64,000 nucleotides of DNA from Paenisporosarcina sp. HGH0030 (lineage in GTDB: Bacteria > Bacillota > Bacilli > Bacillales_A > Planococcaceae): assembly GCF_000411295.1 (NCBI RefSeq), contig NZ_KE150423.1:62001-126000 (forward strand). The letters are read 5' to 3'. A program made the translations under genes and the position numbers. Under the pieces are notes generated by a model, which saw nothing but the letters and a program-made list of their open reading frames with translations, was not told the DNA's origin and did not search any database. Below are positions 16,163 to 24,926 of this stretch, piece by piece. The number at the start of each line of letters is the position of its first letter. Within the stretch, counting starts at the first letter, position 1.

Positions 16163-17524
16163 ATGAAAACTATTCAAGATTGGATAAAAGAATATCCTTT
16201 AATAAACGAGTTAGTTGCTACAAAGGAAGTGTTTTGGTCAAATTCTAAATATGAACCGTTTCAAACAGAGGGTAAGAAACTTCCACTTAATGATAAAGAT
16301 GTAAAAGATGCTGAGGAAAGGCTCAAGCGTTTTGCTCCTTACATTGCTAAAGTTTTTCCTGAAACAAGAAACCTCAACGGAATCATTGAATCTCCGATTG
16401 TACCCATCCCGGCGATGCATCAACAGTTATCAAACACCTATGAGCATCCATTAGAAGGGACATTTTTGTTGAAATGTGACAGCCACCTTCCCATTTCAGG
16501 TTCCATTAAAGCACGCGGCGGCATTTACGAAGTGTTGAAACACGCAGAAACGTTGGCGATTCAAAATGGTTTATTATCAGTAGAGGATGATTATTCGATC
16601 CTTGATAGCGATAAATTTAGAAACTTCTTTTCCGATTACTCCATTGCCGTCGGATCTACAGGCAATTTAGGGTTAAGTATAGGCATAATGAGTGCCAAAT
16701 TAGGTTTTAAAGTATCGGTCCATATGTCTGCGGATGCAAAGAAATGGAAGAAAGATCTCCTTAAAAGTAAAGGAGTAACGGTGATTGAATATAAGGAAGA
16801 TTACAGCAAAGCGGTCGAAGAGGGGCGCAAACAGGCTGATAGTGATCCAAATTGCCACTTCATTGATGACGAGAACTCTCGCGATTTGTTTTTAGGATAT
16901 GCAGTGGCAGCAATTCGACTAAAAAAACAATTAGAAGATTTAAATGTAACTGTAGATGAAAACCATCCACTATTTGTTTACCTTCCATGCGGAGTAGGCG
17001 GTGGGCCAGGAGGAGTGGCTTTTGGTTTAAAACTAATGTATCAACATAGAGTACATTGCTTCTTTGCAGAGCCTACACATTCTCCATGTATGTTACTTGG
17101 GCTAGTAACAGGTCTGCATGATAAAGTCTCTGTACAAGATTTTGGAATTGACAATATCACATCAGCAGACGGCCTTGCGGTAGGAAGGCCATCAGGATTC
17201 GTTGGTCAAACCATCGAGCCTTTATTAAGCGGAAGTTATACGGTTAGTGATGATGAATTATTTAAACTATTAAGCGCATTGGTCGATACAGAAAATATTC
17301 ACCTGGAACCTTCCGCATTAGCCGGTGTAATAGGGCCGGTAAAGTTATGGACTGAAAAAGAAGGAAAAGAATACATACAAAATCATAACTTAACAGATAA
17401 AATGAAAAATGCTACACATCTTATGTGGGCTACCGGTGGAAGTATGGTTCCTAAAGAAACGAAAAACGAATATTATAAAAAAGGAGTAACGTTATCACAA
17501 GGAACCCAGCCGAATTGTGATTAG
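16163..17524 (+). CDS. dsdA: D-serine ammonia-lyase (dehydratase)
   Basis: PLP enzyme converting D-serine to pyruvate and ammonia in the cytoplasm. The 453-aa length is typical. The PLP lysine is in SGSIKARGG (Lys116), the phosphate-binding loop in GSTGNLGLS, and the glycine-rich [10 protein letters not shown] follows at about 275. The C-terminal YKKG block matches DsdA. GAGGCGAAGAGAG precedes ATG 16163. A terminator follows. D-serine can come from peptidoglycan turnover, so the enzyme may serve as detoxification; linkage with the SMR pair may be incidental. Confidence 0.92.
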   Translation: MKTIQDWIKEYPLINELVATKEVFWSNSKYEPFQTEGKKLPLNDKDVKDAEERLKRFAPYIAKVFPETRNLNGIIESPIVPIPAMHQQLSNTYEHPLEGTFLLKCDSHLPISGSIKARGGIYEVLKHAETLAIQNGLLSVEDDYSILDSDKFRNFFSDYSIAVGSTGNLGLSIGIMSAKLGFKVSVHMSADAKKWKKDLLKSKGVTVIEYKEDYSKAVEEGRKQADSDPNCHFIDDENSRDLFLGYAVAAIRLKKQLEDLNVTVDENHPLFVYLPCGVGGGPGGVAFGLKLMYQHRVHCFFAEPTHSPCMLLGLVTGLHDKVSVQDFGIDNITSADGLAVGRPSGFVGQTIEPLLSGSYTVSDDELFKLLSALVDTENIHLEPSALAGVIGPVKLWTEKEGKEYIQNHNLTDKMKNATHLMWATGGSMVPKETKNEYYKKGVTLSQGTQPNCD

Positions 17525-17566
17525 ACGGATTCATGATAAATATTGTCCAATGGCCAGGGACCAATT

Positions 17567-17603
17567 AAGAAAACAGGGCCATAGAGTAAGGCTCTGTTTT
17601 CTC
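17567..17603 (+). terminator. Terminator after dsdA
   Basis: AAAACAGGGC / GCTCTGTTTT stem (one G-T) with a 12-nt loop, followed by CTCT; A-rich before and T-rich after. Confidence 0.75.
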
Positions 17604-17740
17604 TACTCTAGACTTTCTGAATAATATAAAGGAACAAAACAAAGGCTACCTGAAAAGAAGCCTCAGGCTTGTTGATAAAAGAATATTAATCAATATAAAA
17701 GTATTCGCATTCTTATCTTTTGCACTCTATCGAAAAAATT

Positions 17741-17872
17741 ATGGTCGGCTATTTCTTTCGCTTTCCGCGGACGAAACGCTAGCCTCCTCGGCACAGCTGT
17801 CTATGACAGCTGTGCCTGTGGGGTCTAGCTTATTTCGTTTTTCCGCAGGAGTCTTCAGAAATAGCCGACCAT
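17741..17872. repeat. Intergenic modular repeat, copy 2a (cruciform-like)
   Basis: A 132-bp element bounded by a perfect 16-bp inverted repeat: ATGGTCGGCTATTTCT (17741-17756) and its complement at 17857-17872. Nested inside is a perfect 12-bp palindrome, GGCACAGCTGTC (17790-17801) with GACAGCTGTGCC (17805-17816). Between them CTTTCCGCGG and CCGCAGGAG motifs link it to the other GC-rich repeats of the window. No gene is visible in 17525-18403. Confidence 0.8.
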
Positions 17873-17920
17873 CTTACTAATGAAATAATATGAAGAGATA
17901 CGCAAACAGAAGCGAAATCC

Positions 17921-18044
17921 GTTGATTGGAGTGGAGGCGGCGACTTCAGCGGGAACAGCACGAGCTGAAGGCCCCGCAGGAACGTAGTGACGAGGAGACT
18001 AAAGCCGTGCCCCGCGAAACGCGTCCGCCGCAAAGGAAATCAAC
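17921..18044. repeat. Intergenic modular repeat, copy 2b
   Basis: A 124-bp block from GTTGATTGG (17921) to GGAAATCAAC (18044), with inner motifs GGCGGCGACTTCAGCGGG, GGCCCCGCAGG, GACGAGGAG and CCCCGCGAAACGCGTCCGCC. The same order of motifs occurs in copy 1 (2185-2333). It can fold into a long imperfect hairpin. The rest of the gap to 18403 is AT-rich and shows no gene. Confidence 0.75.
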
Positions 18045-18403
18045 ATTTTCTTGCATACGCTCTTTTTCATTAGTATACAGTTATATTCACTCTTTTTATT
18101 TTTTGTCTACAGTCTGAGGCTACCAGAAAAGTAGCCTTTTTTTAAAATAGTAGCTTCTAGCTTGATGGCATGTGATGGGAATCGTATATATCTTTTGTAC
18201 TATACGGTCTAGTGTGAAAGTGTGATTAAAATTACAACATTTGATGAACAGGCAAATGAAGATTTAAGCTTTATACTAGTACTGTGTCTAGGAGCACAGC
18301 CGGTTATTGACTAGTGGGGAATTTCTTCATTTTGCCAGTGCCGGTTTTTTGATGCATAATAATAGTAATCTTATATTTCGTTGAGATAAAGGAAGGGATT
18401 GTT

Positions 18404-20263
18404 TTGAAAAAGATAGACTCTATATCTATGAGAGAAAAAATAGCGAGTTTTTATCTTTATTCTATTTCTTTTCTTGGTATGATTGCTGTTATCAATTCCC
18501 TATTTAAAAGTGAAATGCCTTCTGAATTAATAATCCTTTTGCTGTTAGCTGTGTTTATGGGGATTATTGAGTATTTTCCTTTCCGCATTGGGAGAAGCGG
18601 AATCACGCCCAGCCTTACGCTCATTTATCCAATGATTTGGGGGTTTGGGATACATATAACTGTCATTGCTTCTGTGTGTGTAATGGTATTTTCCCAGTCC
18701 CTTCGCCGTTTTCACATGCAAAGAATACTATTTAATAGTACTCAACTTGCTTTAAGTATCACTCTAGCAGAGTGGTTGTCCAAACAATGTATTTCTTTTT
18801 TTATTACGGAGATGAACCTGCCTTTTTTATATGAAGAATTAATAAGCACGCTTTTATTTACCGTATTCTTTTGCTCTATCAACACCCTTTTATTCGATCT
18901 TTTAATGGTGCTTCTTCCCCAGCCATACACGCGAGAACAATGGCACAAGAAAAATTTGTTAGTATTTTTGAGTGCAAGTTTTTGTTTATTCTACGCCTTT
19001 CTTATATATATTTTAGAACATCGATATCGCGGAGAGATGGATGGAATTACTGTTCCGTTCTTCTTTTTTCCGCTTGTAGCCATTTGCATCATTAGTTCTT
19101 TCTCCTGGCAAATACGGATTGAAAAAGAACGATTATATAAACTTTTTTCTATTACAACGGAGTTGAGTCAGGGTCTGTCTGCCGGAAACTTACATCAGAT
19201 GAAACAATCACTTAAAGGATTCTTGGGAATACAAGCATATGCTTTATGGGCAAAAGATGAAGGGGACTGGCAGATTCTGTTAAAGGATGGAAAAGTACAT
19301 TCCAATATTTCAAGTTCGTTTGATCTGCATCCGAATTTTGAGGAGATAGCCCAAACCTTTGTTGTTACTGATTGGAAAACGGGTATGGCTCCTGGAGATG
19401 AAGTATTTGAAGATGTCATACGCTCCCTCGTCTACTTACCTCTTAAAGTCAATAATGAGTTGGTTGGAATGTTTGTTGCAGGCAAAAGCAGGGGGGCGAG
19501 TTTTATTACCGAAGATATACAGTCTTTAGCTACGTTTGCCAATCATTTGGGTAGCTTGCTTAAAACACGGTCGCTCGTCTCTGAACAGGAAAAGCGAGTT
19601 ATTTTGGAAGAAAGAAATCGACTAGCCCGTGAAATCCACGATGGAATTGCACAAGTATTAGCTGGGGTCATATTTCAGCTGGAATCAGCTCAGAAGCAAT
19701 CCGAAGATCAATCAGGAAACATGCAGCAAGTGGTAGACAAAAGCATAAAAAAATTACGGAATAGTTTAAGTGAAGTTCGGTATTCTATCTTTGCTTTAAA
19801 GCCATATCCTACCCAAAGGCTAGGGCTAAAACAAGCAATTGCTGATAAAATTGAATCTATAAAACAAGAATATGATCTGGCCATTACTTATCATGAAAGA
19901 GGCCGTTCTCGTACACTCAGTTTTTCAAAAGAACGAGTTATTTTTGATACTTTACAGGAAAGCTTGCAGAACATTGTAAAACATGCAAAAGCGGACAAGG
20001 TTGACATTCTCCTAAGCTATCAACGTGAACATACACTTTTAAAGGTGAAGGACAACGGGGTTGGCTTTTCCCTTTTTGAAGCCATGATTAAATCGAAACA
20101 TGAGCCTCATTATGGCATTTTGTATATAAATGAACAAGCTGAACAACTGGGAGCTACCCTTCAGATTGATAGTTCAGTAGGAAAAGGTACAGAAATTACA
20201 TTGTCAATTCCAAATTCAGAAACAGGGGAGGAGTATCATGATTCAAATATTACTAGTGGATGA
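18404..20263 (+). CDS. Membrane sensor histidine kinase (NarL/LiaS class)
   Basis: A 619-aa sensor. Residues 1-225 hold six to seven membrane helices, a linker follows, then a GAF-like domain (about 240-395; LPLKVNNELVGMFVAGKSRG, ATFANHLG). The HisKA_3 dimerisation box EERNRLAREIHDGIAQVLAG carries the phosphorylated His412, and the HATPase_c domain ends the protein (LQESLQNIVKHAKA, DNGVGF, GKGTEI). TTG 18404 follows AAGGAAGGG. It overlaps the response-regulator gene by 26 bases. The many membrane helices suggest sensing in or at the membrane; the signal is unknown. Confidence 0.9.
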   Translation: MKKIDSISMREKIASFYLYSISFLGMIAVINSLFKSEMPSELIILLLLAVFMGIIEYFPFRIGRSGITPSLTLIYPMIWGFGIHITVIASVCVMVFSQSLRRFHMQRILFNSTQLALSITLAEWLSKQCISFFITEMNLPFLYEELISTLLFTVFFCSINTLLFDLLMVLLPQPYTREQWHKKNLLVFLSASFCLFYAFLIYILEHRYRGEMDGITVPFFFFPLVAICIISSFSWQIRIEKERLYKLFSITTELSQGLSAGNLHQMKQSLKGFLGIQAYALWAKDEGDWQILLKDGKVHSNISSSFDLHPNFEEIAQTFVVTDWKTGMAPGDEVFEDVIRSLVYLPLKVNNELVGMFVAGKSRGASFITEDIQSLATFANHLGSLLKTRSLVSEQEKRVILEERNRLAREIHDGIAQVLAGVIFQLESAQKQSEDQSGNMQQVVDKSIKKLRNSLSEVRYSIFALKPYPTQRLGLKQAIADKIESIKQEYDLAITYHERGRSRTLSFSKERVIFDTLQESLQNIVKHAKADKVDILLSYQREHTLLKVKDNGVGFSLFEAMIKSKHEPHYGILYINEQAEQLGATLQIDSSVGKGTEITLSIPNSETGEEYHDSNITSG

Positions 20264-20873
20264 TCATGCTGTTTTGCGTGATGGACTTCGGAGCATATTG
20301 GATCTCGAATCCGACATCCGAGTCGTAGGAGAAGCCGTTACCGGGGAGGAGGTATTGAAGAAAGTAGAGGAGTGTAGACCTGATTTTATTTTGATGGACA
20401 TCAATCTCCCTGGAAAAAATGGCATTGAGGTCACGTCCCTCGTGAAAAGTCAGTATCCGAATTGCCGCGTTCTTATATTGACGATGTTTGAACATGATGA
20501 ATACTTAATGGAAGCACTTCGGGCGGGTGCAGATGGCTATTTATTGAAGGATTCGTCATCTGAACAAGTGGTAGAAGCTATTCGAAAGGTATCACAAGGG
20601 GATTCGGTTATTCATCCTCGCATGACCCAAAAGCTGATAACGTATCATCAAACAAATTCAGAACGTAACGAAAATGTGCTATCAGATCGTGAAAAAGAAG
20701 TACTGTTTGAATTGGTCAAAGGTCTTAGCAATAAAGAAATTGCTGAAGTCCTATTTATCAGTGACAAGACAGTTAAAATTCACATCAATAAGATTTTCAA
20801 AAAGCTGAATGTGAAAAGCCGTACACAAGCAGTCATTTATGCCGTTCAAAATCAACTTGTTCCTTTTTCTTAA
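20238..20873 (+). CDS. NarL/FixJ-family response regulator
   Basis: A 211-aa two-domain regulator. The receiver domain has the acidic pocket DDH at the start, phospho-acceptor Asp54 in LMDINLPG, Thr in LTMF and Lys in LLKD. The C-terminal LuxR-type helix-turn-helix is LSDREKEVLFELVKGLSNKEIAEVLFISDKTVKIHINKIFKKL. It is partner to the overlapping kinase. Because four secreted proteases with a common upstream region follow immediately, they are the most attractive targets (inference). Confidence 0.93.
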   Translation: MIQILLVDDHAVLRDGLRSILDLESDIRVVGEAVTGEEVLKKVEECRPDFILMDINLPGKNGIEVTSLVKSQYPNCRVLILTMFEHDEYLMEALRAGADGYLLKDSSSEQVVEAIRKVSQGDSVIHPRMTQKLITYHQTNSERNENVLSDREKEVLFELVKGLSNKEIAEVLFISDKTVKIHINKIFKKLNVKSRTQAVIYAVQNQLVPFS

Positions 20874-20917
20874 AGAACTATCCTGCGCCTAGACAAGGTG
20901 CGGATAGTTCTTTTGTT
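20872..20917 (+). terminator. Terminator after two-component operon
   Basis: AAAGAACTATCC and GGATAGTTCTTTT form a long stem (inner GCGCC/GGTGC) with TTTTGTTTT following. Confidence 0.85.
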
Positions 20918-21025
20918 TTATGTTGGTATAGAACCAAAAGCTGTAGCAATTATAACTTTTGGTTAATTTTCAGAAAAGTGAAAAAGTGAAATAATAAAGA
21001 TAGATTTGAAGTTTACTAGTTTCAT
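20910..21025 (+). repeat. Shared protease upstream region, copy 1 (divergent)
   Basis: Similar to the regions before the next three protease genes: TTTTGTTTTAT, GTATAGAACCAA, AATTTTCAGAAAAGT and TTTACTAGTTTCAT are in the same order and spacing. This copy alone has the inverted repeat AACCAAAAG / CTTTTGGTT. It contains the presumed promoter of the first protease. Confidence 0.7.
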
Positions 21026-21061
21026 CTATTTATTTTTTTATTAGGAAAAGGAGATAGGTTC

Positions 21062-24000
21062 ATGAAAAAAAGAAAAATGAAGGCATGGAAAGTCATGACC
21101 ACAGCAGCGATGACTTCCTTATTATTTTCATCACTTACCGTTTCTGCAGAAGGTGATGTTAAGCAAGCTAAGTCGCAAATGGTTGGAGAAATTGAGGAAC
21201 AAGGAAGAAATTTATTTTTTGATAATGACAAGTTAGAGCCTGGAAGTAATGATTTATATAATAAAGACATTAAAAAAGAAGGTTCGAATAAAGCCTATAA
21301 TCCAAATGATATTGTTCGTCTAATTGTAGAAGTAGAACAACCAACAGATGTGGACAATACAGACATCACATCTAAAAATAAAAAAACATTAATGAAGCAA
21401 AAGCAAAACAAAGTAATCGACCAAATCGCTAACACGAAATCTTCAAAATCAAATTCACCGACTAAAGTAAAGCACCGTTATTATGAAGGGTTTAACGGAT
21501 TCAGTGTAGAAACAGAGTTCCAAAATATAAAAGATATCCAGTCTATTCCAGGGGTTACGAATGTCCACATTGCTAGAACTTTTCAGGAAAATATGGCATC
21601 AAGTAAAGAATTAGTACAAGCTCAAAAAGTATGGGAACAATATGGTTATAAAGGTGAAGGATTAGTAGTAGCGGTCGTAGATTCCGGGATTGATTATACG
21701 CACAAAGATATGAATCTATCTGACACAGCCAAAGCGAAAGAAAAATGGACTCAAGATAAAATTAATCAAAAATTTACTGAGACAGACGTAAACGAAATTT
21801 GGTATTCCGAAAAAGTTCCAACAGGATATGATTGGGCAGACAATGATACCAATGTCATTCCGGGAACAAAAGGCAGTCCGCATGGTACACACGTGGCTGG
21901 TACAATTGGAGCAAATGGCGACGAAACGAAGGGTGCTGTTGCTGGAATTGCACCAGGTGTTCAACTATTAGCTGAGAAGGTATTTTCTGATAATGGCGGT
22001 GGAGCCTATGAGGATGATATTATCGCAGGAATTGAGCATGCAGTCACAATGAGTGCAGATGTAATCAACATGAGTTTAGGTGTTGATGCAGGCTATGTAG
22101 ATGAAGATTTTGATCCGATCCAAAAATCAATCCGAGTTGCGACAGAACAAGGCACCCTTGTTGTAGTGGCAGCTGGTAATTCAGCCTATAGTACAAAGAA
22201 TAATATTATTCTCTCTTCATTAAGACCATATGCGGAAAATCCAGATATTGGAACAGTTGGTGCGCCGGGTGTAAGTCCATATGCGTTATCGGTTGCTTCC
22301 TATGAAAATACTAAACTTCATTTAAATGCATTAGCAGATCCAAGTGGTTTTTCAGTGCCGTTCAAAGATCAAACACAATTTCCAGCATCGTATAATTTTA
22401 AAGTCTCTAAGGTTCTTTCACCAGATGTACCTTATGATTTGGTATATGTTGGGGAAGGAAAGAATGCATCAGATTATCCTAAAGGCAAAACTGACTACAT
22501 TGCAGTGGTTAAACTATTAAATCCATATAGTACTGTTTCAACCATTCAGTTTACTGCAAAGAGTGCAGGAGCAAAGGCTATTATTATGATACCACCTGCA
22601 GTATGGTCAGATTATTCTTCTCTACCAGTAACGCCAACTGCAGCACCAACGGCTTCAACTAGCAAAGCTGAAGGTGAAGCATTGATAAGTAATATGAGCA
22701 AGCTACCAAGTGGTCAATATTTAACCATGAAATTATCAAGCGATACTTCAGTAGATAACCCAGCGAAAGACACAATGTCCCATTTTTCATCTATTGGTTC
22801 ACCTAGTACATTAGATTTTAAACCTGAGATTTCGGCTCCTGGTGGAAATATTTATTCAACTGTTCCAGGAAATGATTATGAAATCATGAGCGGTACATCA
22901 ATGGCAGCACCTCATGTTGCAGGCGGCTCAGCATTGTTATTGCAGGCCCTTTATCAAAAAGGATTAACCCATTCAGAAGATACAGTTTTAAAAGCAAAAC
23001 TTGCTTTAATGAATACAGCTAATATTGCCATGGATCCAAGGACAAATGGAGAAGTTCCATATTCACCACGTGTACAAGGGTCTGGGATAATGAAAATTCA
23101 AAATGCCATTAATACACCAGTCATTGTGACAAGTAGAAACACGCCTTTAGAACAAGCTGGAGCGGTTGCATTAAAGGAAATCGGTCAAAATACAAGCTTT
23201 AAATTAAACATGGAAGCATTCGACACTCCTAAGGGTAAAAATAATAGTGATGATATTGAATACAATGTTTATGTAGATCTATTGAAAGATAAGACTGAAA
23301 TGAAGGAATTCGATTTAGATAGTGATGGGCAATTGGATACTAAAGAGTATTTAACATTAACGAGTGAACGAATTAATGGTGCGACTGTCACTGTAAATGA
23401 TAATGAAGTAACCGATAAAACTGGAGCATTAGTTAAAATTAAACCAGGTCAAACAAAAATGCTAACTGTTAATGTAAATTTACCAGATTCCTTAAAGAAA
23501 AATAGTTTTGTAGAAGGGTTTGTTCGTCTAGTTCCAGTAGCCAAGGACCAAGATAAAGCAGTGCCTTTAACTGTTCCTTATATGGGCTTCTATGGAGAAT
23601 GGGATGAACCAGGAAATATCGATGCTCCTGCATGGGAGAAAGATGCATTTGTGGGATATACGGCACTTTGGGATGAAAGTGCAGAAAGATATCCATTAGG
23701 ATATAACCCGTATTCTGATACATTCTCTCTTAACCATATTGCCTTCTCACCAAACTATATTAATGATGGAATCTTTCCGTCATTCCAAGCATTACGTAAT
23801 TTAGAAAAAGTTGAAATGTATGTTGAAGATCAATCTGGAAATCTCATTAAAAATTTAGGTGATTTTAGTGAATACACTGGAACACCATGGAAATTCAGAA
23901 AAAATATTATGTCATACGGGGATATAATGTATGGCGGATATAAATGGGATATGAAGGACACTTCCGGTCAATTTGTACCAGACGGTATATACCAATATGT

Positions 24001-24616
24001 TATCAAATCAACATTAGAATATGAAAACGCAAAACCACAGATTGTTAAAATGCCAATGACGGTAGATTCCATCGCTCCGACCGTTTCAAATATTCAAGTA
24101 ACACCAAAGAACGGAAAATATGAAGTTTCCTTTGATGCGCAAGATAATGCCACTGACTTTAATTCGGCACTTCTTTGGGTTAATGGGAATTTTTATTCAC
24201 CAGCAGTTGGAGTAAAATCTATACTCTCAAATACAGAACCACAAAGTATTGTTATTTTAGCCATTGATTATGCAGGAAATCAATCCTACAAAGTTTGGGG
24301 AGATCCGAGCTATATTAAATATACTATGGCCGTTCAAACGATCAGTATAACTCCGACTGCAAATATTAACAAAAGCAAACCTGCAAAAATTAGTGCCTGG
24401 GCTTATTCTAGAGTAGACTGGACGATTAATGTTAAAGATGCAAGTGGAAAGATAGTCGATTCGTTTAAAGTAGAAAATGAACATTCACTGAAAACACAAT
24501 GGGTACCTAATACGGACCTTCAAAATGGAACGTATTCTATATCAGTTGATGTCGTGACAAAAGACGGTTTTAAAGTAACAACAACGCCTAAACAAGTAAC
24601 GGTTCTCCAACAATAA
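21062..24616 (+). CDS. Secreted S8 subtilase 1 (Vpr-like, PA domain)
   Basis: Extracellular serine protease precursor, 1184 aa. Signal peptide 1-29 (basic, then hydrophobic, ending VSA). An inhibitor-I9-like propeptide runs to about 180. The catalytic domain has Asp207 (VVDSGIDYTHKDM), His274 (HGTHVAGTIGANG) and Ser613 (GTSMAAPHVAGG), with a PA domain inserted between His and Ser (about 410-560). Downstream are beta-sandwich (Fn3-like) regions, including an EF-hand-like loop DLDSDGQLDTKEY near 750 that could bind calcium, and a C-terminal filament-type domain. AAAGGAGA precedes ATG 21062. No LPXTG or SLH anchor is seen, so it is probably released. Confidence 0.92.
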   Translation: MKKRKMKAWKVMTTAAMTSLLFSSLTVSAEGDVKQAKSQMVGEIEEQGRNLFFDNDKLEPGSNDLYNKDIKKEGSNKAYNPNDIVRLIVEVEQPTDVDNTDITSKNKKTLMKQKQNKVIDQIANTKSSKSNSPTKVKHRYYEGFNGFSVETEFQNIKDIQSIPGVTNVHIARTFQENMASSKELVQAQKVWEQYGYKGEGLVVAVVDSGIDYTHKDMNLSDTAKAKEKWTQDKINQKFTETDVNEIWYSEKVPTGYDWADNDTNVIPGTKGSPHGTHVAGTIGANGDETKGAVAGIAPGVQLLAEKVFSDNGGGAYEDDIIAGIEHAVTMSADVINMSLGVDAGYVDEDFDPIQKSIRVATEQGTLVVVAAGNSAYSTKNNIILSSLRPYAENPDIGTVGAPGVSPYALSVASYENTKLHLNALADPSGFSVPFKDQTQFPASYNFKVSKVLSPDVPYDLVYVGEGKNASDYPKGKTDYIAVVKLLNPYSTVSTIQFTAKSAGAKAIIMIPPAVWSDYSSLPVTPTAAPTASTSKAEGEALISNMSKLPSGQYLTMKLSSDTSVDNPAKDTMSHFSSIGSPSTLDFKPEISAPGGNIYSTVPGNDYEIMSGTSMAAPHVAGGSALLLQALYQKGLTHSEDTVLKAKLALMNTANIAMDPRTNGEVPYSPRVQGSGIMKIQNAINTPVIVTSRNTPLEQAGAVALKEIGQNTSFKLNMEAFDTPKGKNNSDDIEYNVYVDLLKDKTEMKEFDLDSDGQLDTKEYLTLTSERINGATVTVNDNEVTDKTGALVKIKPGQTKMLTVNVNLPDSLKKNSFVEGFVRLVPVAKDQDKAVPLTVPYMGFYGEWDEPGNIDAPAWEKDAFVGYTALWDESAERYPLGYNPYSDTFSLNHIAFSPNYINDGIFPSFQALRNLEKVEMYVEDQSGNLIKNLGDFSEYTGTPWKFRKNIMSYGDIMYGGYKWDMKDTSGQFVPDGIYQYVIKSTLEYENAKPQIVKMPMTVDSIAPTVSNIQVTPKNGKYEVSFDAQDNATDFNSALLWVNGNFYSPAVGVKSILSNTEPQSIVILAIDYAGNQSYKVWGDPSYIKYTMAVQTISITPTANINKSKPAKISAWAYSRVDWTINVKDASGKIVDSFKVENEHSLKTQWVPNTDLQNGTYSISVDVVTKDGFKVTTTPKQVTVLQQ

Positions 24617-24625
24617 ACCGATTGC

Positions 24626-24659
24626 GACCCAAGTGAGAATGAATCACTTGGGTTTTTTC
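24626..24659 (+). terminator. Terminator after protease 1
   Basis: ACCCAAGTGA / TCACTTGGGT perfect 10-bp stem, 7-nt loop, then TTTTTTC. Confidence 0.92.
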
Positions 24660-24926
24660 ATGCTCGGTGCATGGTGCCATTTTTATACGCAAAAGATGAA
24701 TGATTAAATTAAAAGTCGTGGAGTAGTGCTTTTGTTTTATACTTGTATAGAACCAATAACAGCAACATTTACATCCTATGTTCAATTTTCGGAAAAGTAT
24801 AAATATGGGATGATAAAAGACGGAATCGAGTTAACTAGTTTCATAGATTCTTCTTTAAAAGACTTGGTTGTAAAAAATATAAGTTAAGAGAGAAAAAACA
24901 ATTACATAAGGACAAGGGGATGCGGT
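24655..24926 (+). repeat. Shared protease upstream region, copy 2
   Basis: About 270 bp nearly identical to 33915-34189 and, in its second half, to 38915-39118. It holds no complete gene. One frame is open from GTG 24728 to TAA for about 50 codons with no ribosome site; the same frame is open in copy 3 but closed in copies 1 and 4. It ends with AAGGACAAGGGGATGCGGT directly before the protease start. Confidence 0.85.

Noticed and set aside
18240-18370. Riboswitch-like stretch with repeated CCGGT before the kinase gene
   Set aside because: The repeats are direct rather than inverted, and no known aptamer consensus was recognised.
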